From: Sedimentisphaerales bacterium
GTDB lineage: Bacteria > Planctomycetota > Phycisphaerae > Sedimentisphaerales > SG8-4
Assembly (NCBI GenBank): GCA_016932895.1
Contig: JAFGCA010000473.1
Span: 1 to 5,796 of the forward strand
Direction: 5' to 3'
DNA: 5,796 nt
This document shows, piece after piece, positions 1 through 5,596 of the stretch (position 1 is its first letter; the number at the start of each line of letters is the position of its first letter). Position numbers and translations under genes: made by a program. Below the pieces are notes generated by a model. That model was not told the origin of the DNA and searched no databases. It was given only the letters and a program-made list of their open reading frames with translations.

Positions 1-35
1 CCCGGCCCAGATGCTTCACTTCGTTCAGCATGACA
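1..35. repeat. Fragment resembling a dispersed intergenic repeat (GTCATGCTGA...GAAGCATCT type)
   Basis: Read on the minus strand, this stretch is close to GTCATGCTGAGCGAAGCGAAGCATCT. I recall that type of sequence recurring between genes in many unrelated bacterial genomes, especially from environmental lineages. Here two Gs of the usual form are changed (AACGAAGTGAAG). The core is a weak dyad, TGCT at 12-15 with AGCA at 27-30. The element is cut by the left edge, so its full length cannot be judged. The assignment rests on memory of the pattern, and only one copy is in the window. Confidence 0.4.
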
Positions 36-62
36 ACTTCCTCATCGCCTGCAACAGAGTAG

Positions 63-96
63 CAGGCCGGCAGGAATTCCTCCAGCCTCCGGCCTG
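63..96. repeat. 8-bp inverted repeat with nested palindrome
   Basis: CAGGCCGG at 63-70 is the exact reverse complement of CCGGCCTG at 89-96. The 18-base loop contains a second perfect palindrome, AGGAATTCCT, at 72-81. A transcript of either strand could fold into a GC-rich hairpin. No run of T follows on either strand, so it is not a classical intrinsic terminator. It lies in the gene-free left end, which also contains a TTTTCG/CGAAAA dyad at 114-128. Its role is unknown. Confidence 0.5.
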
Positions 97-142
97 GACT
101 TCGCCCCCGCCGGTTTTCGCCTCGAAAAAAAATCCGAATCTC

Positions 143-171
143 TTGACAAACGCCGATACCGCGGCCCTAAT
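143..171 (+). promoter_or_regulatory. Sigma70-like promoter for the small CxxC ORF
   Basis: A perfect -35 hexamer TTGACA at 143-148 is followed by 17 bases and CCTAAT at 166-171, which matches four of six -10 positions. Transcription would start near 178, about 28 bases before the ATG at 207. The preceding stretch (125-142) is A-rich. Hexamer quality and spacing are good, but the -10 is mediocre and there is no experimental support. Confidence 0.45.
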
Positions 172-206
172 GGAAGCCTATGGGTTGGACGTAAAGAAAG
201 GACATG

Positions 207-410
207 ATGTCCGCACAACAGACACATCTGAAGATCCTTGAGGCAAGGGAAGAAGGCGCCCGGTCTCTGGGCCGGATTGCCTACGGTGGTTTCGACGCCG
301 CCGGCAGCAGCGCCCATCGCGCCCTGCTGGCCCAGGGCCACTACCGCTGCCCCCACTGCCGACGCGCCGACATCGACGAAATGAACCACACGCCGATTAT
401 GGCCCACTGA
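207..410 (+). CDS. Small hypothetical protein with a C-terminal CPHC motif
   Basis: This is a predicted 67-residue soluble protein that I do not recognise. The first half is a charged, probably helical segment (LKILEAREEGARSLGRI). The end holds C48-P-H-C51 followed by H61 and H67, a set of residues that could bind one metal ion, though too few to name a zinc-finger family. Two ATGs lie in frame at 204 and 207. I chose 207 because the AAAGGA at 197-202 leaves 4 bases before it but only 1 before 204. By my count 51 of 67 codons end in G or C, as expected for a real gene in GC-rich DNA. The promoter-like sequence at 143-171 also fits. The gene ends in TGA 23 bases from the convergent protease stop. 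It could still be a chance ORF or a remnant. Confidence 0.45.
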   Translation: MSAQQTHLKILEAREEGARSLGRIAYGGFDAAGSSAHRALLAQGHYRCPHCRRADIDEMNHTPIMAH

Positions 411-433
411 GCAAGCGGTCGCGTCGGGCTTCT

Positions 434-3400
434 TCAGCCATCATTCGGCCGCGCGTGTACGATCTCGGGCTTGACGAAGAGGTAGAACGCATCGTGGTCG
501 GGATTTTCGCCGGCGTTTTCCCGAATGCCGCCAAGTTCCAGCACGGTGTATCTCCGATCGGCGGCCGCCAGCATGGTCTGCGTTTGAAGGCTCCGCACGG
601 ACGTGGGCGGAGCCCGTAACGCGTCGTTGCGTCCGTTTGGCAAGGGCCGCTCTTCGGTAAGCTTCAGATCGAGGCTGATGTCCATCTTCACCGTGTTCCT
701 GTCTTCCATTGTCTCGGCGATTACACCGAGTTTCAGAAAGTCTGATAGGATGAACTCCGCCCGCTCGCCTTCTGCGACAACCATGTGCGGCGCGCTCAAG
801 GGCTTCATGTATCCGTGCGACCTGAGCGCATCGAGGAGACCTTCGTATGTTCCGTCGGGCAGTTTGTCGTTGAGATTTTTCAGGAGGTATCCCACGGAGC
901 ATTGCTCCAGGGCGTCCGGACGGGCCGTAACCGCTGGGGAGCGATTCCCGTCGCTCGCCGACAGCAGGGCGGACACTTGCTGCGCCGCCTCCGGACTCAG
1001 ACGTTTGTCCGCCGAGACTTCGGCCACCAGGAAATCCAGAGCTATATGATCCGGCGTCGTGACGACGTGATCCGTGGACTGCTGCTGCAATTCTTTTCGC
1101 CGCCCCTCCAGACGTTCGTTCAAGGCGTCGAGCAGATTCTGCTTTCGCACTACCTCTGGATGTTGGGACGCCAGCGTCTGCTGTAACACGATCAGCTCCC
1201 GCTCGGCCTGTGCGATGCTCCCGGCCAACTCCTGCGTCAGTGGGTCGGAATTCACAAGCTCTCGAGTTCCGGCGCCGGCCTCGTCCGGCGGGGACGCGCT
1301 TTCGGCGGCTGCGGGCTTGACGATAAGCGCCTTGACCATCACATACAGCGTCTTCTTGTCTTCTGTTTCAATGGGAATCGCGAAGTATTCTCCCGGGGCG
1401 ATCGCGAGGGTCGTTGTGACGGCACGACGCGTGACAACGGGAAGATCGTTGCCCGAGGCGCGCGGCAGCGCGTCGCAGAGTTCCAAACCCATCTCCAGGC
1501 GGATGGGATCGTTCTCGCCCTGAATGTACGGAGTGACGGCCAGCTTCGTTCCAATCTCAATTCTCTCCAGTTTCGGCTCGGAGCGAGCGGCGTCCTCCCG
1601 GTTGTCCATCGGCGTGACCATGTAGTATTCTTCCGTGACAATGTTCATCTGCGCTTCTTCCCCGTCCCGTGTCTGCACTCGCGGGGTCGCCAGGACCTTC
1701 ATGCACTCCCGCGAATGGAGCAGATGAACGAGTGCCTGCACGGTCTCGTCCGACAGGGTTTGCTTAGCGACGTGCTGGGCGAGGATCGCGCCCAGCGTCG
1801 CCTGCGACCGGCCCGTATCGTCCTCCAATTGAATCGGCGCCTCCAGAATGCCGCCCAGCGCCAGCGCCGTCTCGCGGTCCAGTCGCGTGTCAGCGGACAC
1901 CTCGACAGTCTTGAAATCAATGAGGACGTGGGCCTTCTCCCCGGCCGGGTAGTCGTCGCTGGCGGTTGCAACCCGAACCTGCGCCGGCCGAGGCGGCTTC
2001 GGTCCTCCCATGGCCTTCTGTGCCGGCTGACTCGCGCCGGCCGGCATGATCGTCGGCTTGAGCAGCACCAAGGGCACACGCCAGCGACCCTGCTCGTCTT
2101 TGCGCTCCAGGAGTTTGTAGAGGCCCGCATACTCGGCGTTACGTGTGATCAGGCGTGGGCCGTGGATACTGGCGTAGATCCCGGTCTCGCTCGCGGCGCC
2201 GCTCCCGCGCTCCACGTCCTCGTTTCCCTGGCGCATGACAATCGGATGCCGGAAGTGCCATTCTGTCTCCATGCGGATCGTATCGCCTCTTTCAGCTACA
2301 TATGGCGTCACGGTCGCGTGCAGATTGAATCTTGGCGTCTGCTCCTCTGTCTCCGGCGTATCGCCGATGACCATTTCGATCTCTTCACCCTCCACGGCCC
2401 TGATCGTCGGCCGGGCCACCACCTTGGCGTAGCCGCGCGACACGAGCAGGTCCACCAACGCCTTGACCTCATCTCCCGTGAGCTTCAGGGCGACCACATA
2501 GTCCCGAATGATCCGGCGCAGAGGCAATTGCAGTTCCTCCACGGTGGGGATCGACGCGGGTCGGCCGGCCGCCTTGGCGGCCGTCGTCAACGCTTCGGCC
2601 AGAAGGTCTCTCACCAGCGTCACCGTCTCGTAATCCAGGCGCACGTCGGAGAGGACCTCGGCCGCGAGCAGATCGATTTCGATGTGGGACTGCCCGTAAG
2701 AATCCAGTTTTGGCTGCTTGCTCTTCTTCACCTGTGTGGGAAGCGGCGCGTCAGGCAGCTCCGCATCGGGGAAGATCCCCAGTTGCTCCAGCTCTTGACG
2801 CGTTACGAACGAGACGTGTGTGTCGTTGAAGAGGACATTGGTGCCTCCCTGCTCGGCCAGCAGGGTCTTGTCGTAAGCGATGGGGGTGTCGTCCGGTGCG
2901 GCCACACGCTGGCCCTGGCCGAGGTAGACCACGTTCGCGTGGATCCAGGCGCTTAGTTCGGGCAAGGCATCGCCCACGAATTCGTCCAGAGCCGCCAGAC
3001 TCGGCGGGTATCGACCGCCGCCGCTGCTTCCTGCGTAGACGCGCAGCGTCCGTCCGAGTCCGCTGAGGCCGCTGGCCGCCCGCTCGCGATGGGCCAACTC
3101 TTCAAGCTGCGCGCGCAGAGCCGTGGTTGATGAAGTCACTTGCGGGCCGGTCTTCGTTCGCGGGACGCCATTGATCATGATGTCACTGGTAGATGCCACC
3201 AGGGGCATGTCGCGCAGCACCCGATCCGAGGCGCCTTGTGTCATGCGGCTCTGATCGAAGAGCCACAAGCCCGGCTCGAAGAAGCTGAATTTGAAGTTGT
3301 GGTAGTGATGATCGGGTATCCATGGTTGCTCTTCAAATTGCGGCCCGACGTGAATGAAGTCGACTTGCAGAGGCACGTTCTGGCCGCCTGCGACGCGTAC

Positions 3401-4996
3401 GTATTCCGAGTACACGCCCTCAATAGAGCTTTGGTCGTGCCTCCATTCCGTCTTTACCGGAATTCGTTTCTCCGGGTCCAGCCACAGCCGGGCCTCTTTC
3501 ACTTTGGCCCCAACGCCCCCGATACCCTGGCGCAGGCCGGTCATCTTGTTGCCGTGCTCGAGAGCGACGCGATCGGCGAACTCCAGGTCCAGCCGAATCA
3601 GTTGTCCTTCATCCACCGCCGATGTGATGCGCACGTTGGCCGGATTCTGCGCCACTTCGTGCAGGACCCAGTGATAGCAGATCCCCTTGCGTTGCCTGCT
3701 ATCTGCGGTACGCGGATCTGCGACGGTAATCCTCACGGGTTTCACGGGCTCAGTGGGATCGGGGCTCGCCGAGGAAACGTGCAAGCTGAAATCGTAGGAG
3801 TAGTCCTTTATCTCCGGCCCAGGACCCATCAGCCAGTAACGGTTGGCCTCGATCATTTCTTGCAGCAGGGCGTGCGCCCTCGCTTCGCTTAGCTCGACCG
3901 GTCCGGCGGCGCCAAGGATGAGGGCGGCGGGGATGGCCAGGCCGGCGACCAGCAGCAGGGCGACCAGGCCGGGCAGCCAGGCGAAGCGGCGCTCGTTGAC
4001 GGCGGGCCGGCCCAGGAGGCGGCCGATGCGGGCGATCAGGCTGCCGCCGGTGGCGGCCACGGCCAACTCTCTTCCGCCGAAACGCATCTCTTCGAGGTGC
4101 GTCAGCGCCCTGGCGTAGCGTACGGAGTCTCCGCAGACGCCCACGGCCACGTCATCACAGCAATTCTCCCGCTCGATGCGTATCTTGTGCGAAATCCACC
4201 AGACGGCCGGATGGTAGAAGCCGAGAATCTCGACCATCGTCTGGAGCATGTTCACGAGATAATCGCAGCGCCGGATGTGGGCCAGCTCGTGGGCCAGGAC
4301 CGCCTCCAACTGCTCGGCGCTCAGGCCCGTCAGCGTGCTGGCCGGCAGCAGGATCACGGGTTTGATCCATCCGACGACCGTCGGGACCTCGACCAGCGCT
4401 GATTCGAGTAATCCCACAGCCCGACGTACCCCCAGCTTCTCCGCCAGCGCGCCAAGCTTTACCTTCAGTTCAGGGCCGACCTCGCAGACCATGCGGCGCT
4501 TGAGGCGCTGCAGTTGGGCCCAGCCGCCTAAGTGCCAGGCCGAGAGCCCGAAGACGCCGAGCAGCCATCCGCACACAAGATAGGGCAGCCCGGGCTCGAG
4601 CGCCCCAGACAGGCTCTCATGCCAGGCGACCGCGGCCGTTGGAACAGCCGCCAGGGGCTCGGCATTGTCGAGCGACAGCGGCGGCAGCTCGGCAACCTCC
4701 TGGACTGGCGTGGCAGGTTGCACGTAGGTTGCGCGTGCGTATGCCGGGGCGGGGCCCGCCTCCGCCGGGGGCCCCGAGACCCGGACGAACGGGACCGTGG
4801 CGATGGGCAAGGCGACCATCAGCGCCAGTCCGACGCAGCCCGCCACATACCGGCAGTTCGCGCTGTGTCGCCCCAGCAGTCGCAGCGCCGCGGCCAACAG
4901 CAGGGCCACGGCCGTCGCCTGCCAGACAAAATGAATCAGCACCCAACCCAACTTCTCAACGATTCCTTGTGATAACAGATTTTCTATCGCAGCCAT
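434..4996 (-). CDS. BlaR1/MecR1-type M56 membrane metalloprotease with a giant non-penicillin-binding sensor region
   Basis: This is a predicted signal-transducing membrane zinc protease of 1520 residues; S. aureus BlaR1 has about 600. Membrane segments are apparent near 17-39, 51-70, 137-158 and 339-362. Between the last two lies the cytoplasmic protease domain with the zinc motif H236-E-L-A-H240. The likely third ligand is E277 in the family motif ERENCCDD (275-282). After the fourth membrane segment everything should be outside the cytoplasmic membrane: a LolA-like region (about 366-600), a pseudopilin-head-like region (621-741), secretin-like modules at 769-985, 1021-1228 and 1315-1513, and a coiled coil at 1244-1308. 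No penicillin-binding SxxK domain was seen. The ATG is preceded by GGAGGGAG and sits 2 bases after the repressor stop. In the family, the protease relieves repression by its partner repressor; the signal here is unknown. The family call is firm, the extension domains less so. Confidence 0.93.
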   Translation of the reverse strand: MAAIENLLSQGIVEKLGWVLIHFVWQATAVALLLAAALRLLGRHSANCRYVAGCVGLALMVALPIATVPFVRVSGPPAEAGPAPAYARATYVQPATPVQEVAELPPLSLDNAEPLAAVPTAAVAWHESLSGALEPGLPYLVCGWLLGVFGLSAWHLGGWAQLQRLKRRMVCEVGPELKVKLGALAEKLGVRRAVGLLESALVEVPTVVGWIKPVILLPASTLTGLSAEQLEAVLAHELAHIRRCDYLVNMLQTMVEILGFYHPAVWWISHKIRIERENCCDDVAVGVCGDSVRYARALTHLEEMRFGGRELAVAATGGSLIARIGRLLGRPAVNERRFAWLPGLVALLLVAGLAIPAALILGAAGPVELSEARAHALLQEMIEANRYWLMGPGPEIKDYSYDFSLHVSSASPDPTEPVKPVRITVADPRTADSRQRKGICYHWVLHEVAQNPANVRITSAVDEGQLIRLDLEFADRVALEHGNKMTGLRQGIGGVGAKVKEARLWLDPEKRIPVKTEWRHDQSSIEGVYSEYVRVAGGQNVPLQVDFIHVGPQFEEQPWIPDHHYHNFKFSFFEPGLWLFDQSRMTQGASDRVLRDMPLVASTSDIMINGVPRTKTGPQVTSSTTALRAQLEELAHRERAASGLSGLGRTLRVYAGSSGGGRYPPSLAALDEFVGDALPELSAWIHANVVYLGQGQRVAAPDDTPIAYDKTLLAEQGGTNVLFNDTHVSFVTRQELEQLGIFPDAELPDAPLPTQVKKSKQPKLDSYGQSHIEIDLLAAEVLSDVRLDYETVTLVRDLLAEALTTAAKAAGRPASIPTVEELQLPLRRIIRDYVVALKLTGDEVKALVDLLVSRGYAKVVARPTIRAVEGEEIEMVIGDTPETEEQTPRFNLHATVTPYVAERGDTIRMETEWHFRHPIVMRQGNEDVERGSGAASETGIYASIHGPRLITRNAEYAGLYKLLERKDEQGRWRVPLVLLKPTIMPAGASQPAQKAMGGPKPPRPAQVRVATASDDYPAGEKAHVLIDFKTVEVSADTRLDRETALALGGILEAPIQLEDDTGRSQATLGAILAQHVAKQTLSDETVQALVHLLHSRECMKVLATPRVQTRDGEEAQMNIVTEEYYMVTPMDNREDAARSEPKLERIEIGTKLAVTPYIQGENDPIRLEMGLELCDALPRASGNDLPVVTRRAVTTTLAIAPGEYFAIPIETEDKKTLYVMVKALIVKPAAAESASPPDEAGAGTRELVNSDPLTQELAGSIAQAERELIVLQQTLASQHPEVVRKQNLLDALNERLEGRRKELQQQSTDHVVTTPDHIALDFLVAEVSADKRLSPEAAQQVSALLSASDGNRSPAVTARPDALEQCSVGYLLKNLNDKLPDGTYEGLLDALRSHGYMKPLSAPHMVVAEGERAEFILSDFLKLGVIAETMEDRNTVKMDISLDLKLTEERPLPNGRNDALRAPPTSVRSLQTQTMLAAADRRYTVLELGGIRENAGENPDHDAFYLFVKPEIVHARPNDG
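458..2692 (-). repeat. Three diverged copies of a secretin-like module within the protease
   Basis: Residues 769-985, 1021-1228 and 1315-1513 share the same order of blocks. They open with HIEIDLLAAEVLSDVRL, HVLIDFKTVEVSADTRL and HIALDFLVAEVSADKRL. Next comes a helix leading to YAKVVARPTIRAVEGEE, CMKVLATPRVQTRDGEE and YMKPLSAPHMVVAEGER. A third block (VTPYVAERGDTIRMETE, VTPYIQGENDPIRLEMG and a weaker equivalent) leads to a closing strand near LLKPTIM, MVKALIV and FVKPEIV. The block order resembles the conserved core of secretins, with the P-x-V, D/EGE and V-x-P-Y signatures. Copies two and three are separated by the coiled coil. The DNA copies are too diverged to be a recent duplication. Confidence 0.7.
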
Positions 4997-4998
4997 CG

Positions 4999-5382
4999 TT
5001 ATGCTCCCTCCATTTCATCGAGCATCTCTCGGATGCGTTTTAGCTCCTTCGCCGAGACCTTCTTGGCCGAGAGCGCGCGCATGACCAGCTTCTCCGCCGA
5101 GCCGGCAAAGACCTTCTCCAGCAGATCGCCGACCACCTGCTTCTGCGTCCGTTCCTCGGAGACGGCCGGCTTGTAGATGTGCCGTCGCCCGTCGTCGGCC
5201 CGGACCAGAAGTCCCTTCTCGGCCATGATCTGCATGAGTTTGAGCGTGGTGGTGTAGCCCGTCTCGGCCTCGCTGTGCAGCGTCTCGTGGACCTGCCGCA
5301 CCGTGCTGGGGCCGCGCTCCCACAACACGCCTAAGATGGCCAGCTCCCGGTCGGTCGGCCCGGTGGTTTTCTTTCGCGCCAT
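4999..5382 (-). CDS. blaI: BlaI/MecI/CopY-family transcriptional repressor
   Basis: This is a 127-residue winged-helix repressor of the usual family length (S. aureus BlaI has 126). The N-terminal DNA-binding domain covers about 8-75. It includes helix DRELAILGVLWERGPSTV, the probable recognition helix starting at TGYTTTLKLMQIM (41-53), and the wing around GRRHIYKP (65-72). Residues 76-127 form the C-terminal dimerisation helices (VVGDLLEKVFAGSAEKLV and ELKRIREMLDEM). The dipeptide cut in S. aureus BlaI (N101-F102, in LVLNF) aligns with R102-A103 in LVMRAL, so the inactivation step may differ. The start is supported by AAAGGAG 7 bases upstream. It probably represses its own operon through the two dyads at 5433-5471 and is co-expressed with the protease. 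The symbol denotes the family and does not imply control of beta-lactam resistance. Confidence 0.94.
   Translation of the reverse strand: MARKKTTGPTDRELAILGVLWERGPSTVRQVHETLHSEAETGYTTTLKLMQIMAEKGLLVRADDGRRHIYKPAVSEERTQKQVVGDLLEKVFAGSAEKLVMRALSAKKVSAKELKRIREMLDEMEGA
5004..5011 (-). promoter_or_regulatory. Ribosome binding site of the protease gene, inside the repressor gene
   Basis: The minus strand reads GGAGGGAG here, within the last codons of the repressor gene and 7 bases before the protease ATG. The repressor TAA and that ATG are separated only by CG. A ribosome finishing the repressor would thus terminate on top of the next start, which suggests translational coupling and a fixed ratio of the two proteins. 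Confidence 0.8.
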
Positions 5383-5389
5383 GGCAATT

Positions 5390-5396
5390 CTCCTTT
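5390..5396 (-). promoter_or_regulatory. Ribosome binding site of the repressor gene
   Basis: AAAGGAG on the minus strand ends 7 bases before the ATG at 5382-5380. This is ideal spacing and fixes the start of the repressor at MARKKTTG. Confidence 0.8.
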
Positions 5397-5428
5397 CTCT
5401 TTATTCGCTTTTTCCTGTATCTATCGAC

Positions 5429-5457
5429 AATGTACGAAGGAATTCGTAATAAATCAA
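5429..5457 (-). promoter_or_regulatory. Sigma70-like promoter of the repressor-protease operon
   Basis: On the minus strand a -35 element TTGATT (5457-5452) is followed by 17 bases and a -10 element TACATT (5434-5429). Each matches four of six consensus positions. Transcription would start near 5422, giving a leader of about 40 bases. Upstream A/T tracts (5460-5467 and 5478-5487) could act as an UP element. The hexamers are imperfect, but the spacing is optimal. The two dyads fall directly on this promoter, as expected for an autoregulated repressor. Confidence 0.6.
5433..5448. promoter_or_regulatory. Predicted repressor operator O1
   Basis: TACGAA and TTCGTA form a perfect 6-bp inverted repeat around a 4-base spacer. 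The site fills the promoter spacer and overlaps the -10 element by two bases, so a bound dimer would block RNA polymerase. Classical BlaI/MecI/CopY sites have the core TACANNTGTA. The TAC...GTA ends are shared, but the half-sites here are 6 bp further apart. Assignment to this repressor is inferred from position and symmetry. Confidence 0.7.
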
Positions 5458-5471
5458 CGAAAAAATTCGTA
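5456..5471. promoter_or_regulatory. Predicted repressor operator O2
   Basis: On the minus strand this reads TACGAATTTTTTCGTT, against TACGAATTCCTTCGTA for O1. The two 16-base sites are identical at 13 positions, and five of six half-site pairs are kept. The centre lies 23 bp from that of O1, about two helical turns, so two dimers would sit on roughly the same DNA face. It overlaps the outer end of the -35 element by two bases. A further half-site-like TACGGAA lies at 5473-5479. Confidence 0.65.
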
Positions 5472-5557
5472 CTTCCGTAAAAAATTTTCGCGGGCGGCCC
5501 GGAATCAGCTTCTCGGCGGGCAGCGATCACGCGGGAACGCGGCCACTTGCGGGGATG

Positions 5558-5575
5558 AGCAGTCAGATCACTGCT
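5558..5575. repeat. Small hairpin AGCAGT/ACTGCT
   Basis: AGCAGT at 5558-5563 pairs exactly with ACTGCT at 5570-5575 around a six-base loop. It lies just before the GGAGGGAGG at 5578-5586 that could serve the edge ORF. No T-run follows on either strand. A six-base stem of this kind can arise by chance, so its function is open. Confidence 0.3.
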
Positions 5576-5596
5576 TTGGAGGGAGGTGTGTCGCGC

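Noticed and set aside
11..241. 76-codon plus-strand ORF beginning MLHFVQHDNF
   Set aside because: It starts inside a repeat-like sequence, spans an inverted repeat and the promoter-like TTGACA, has no ribosome binding site and overlaps the better small ORF in another frame.
42..407. 121-codon minus-strand ORF antisense to the small CxxC ORF
   Set aside because: The Ala/Gly/Arg-rich translation has no recognisable domain and no ribosome binding site, and it covers the promoter and repeat region. It looks like a shadow frame in GC-rich DNA.
401..433. Intrinsic terminator between the convergent stops
   Set aside because: The minus strand offers only short partial pairings (for example GCCC with GGGC) and no T-run, so no terminator can be supported.
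1715..2956. 413-codon plus-strand ORF antisense to the protease gene
   Set aside because: Long antisense frames are expected opposite GC-rich genes. The translation is Arg/His/Leu-rich without motifs, and the sense frame has clear conserved blocks.
3140..3892. 250-codon plus-strand ORF antisense to the protease gene
   Set aside because: Same reasoning: no domain, low-complexity Arg/His-rich composition, fully inside a well-supported gene.
4999..5382. Beta-lactam resistance regulation by a true BlaR1-BlaI system
   Set aside because: No penicillin-binding sensor domain and no beta-lactamase gene are present. Only the repressor and protease halves match.
5015..5530. 171-codon minus-strand ORF overlapping the repressor in another frame
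   Set aside because: It runs through the AT-rich promoter and operators and then reads the repressor gene out of frame. The repressor frame has the family domain and a good ribosome binding site.
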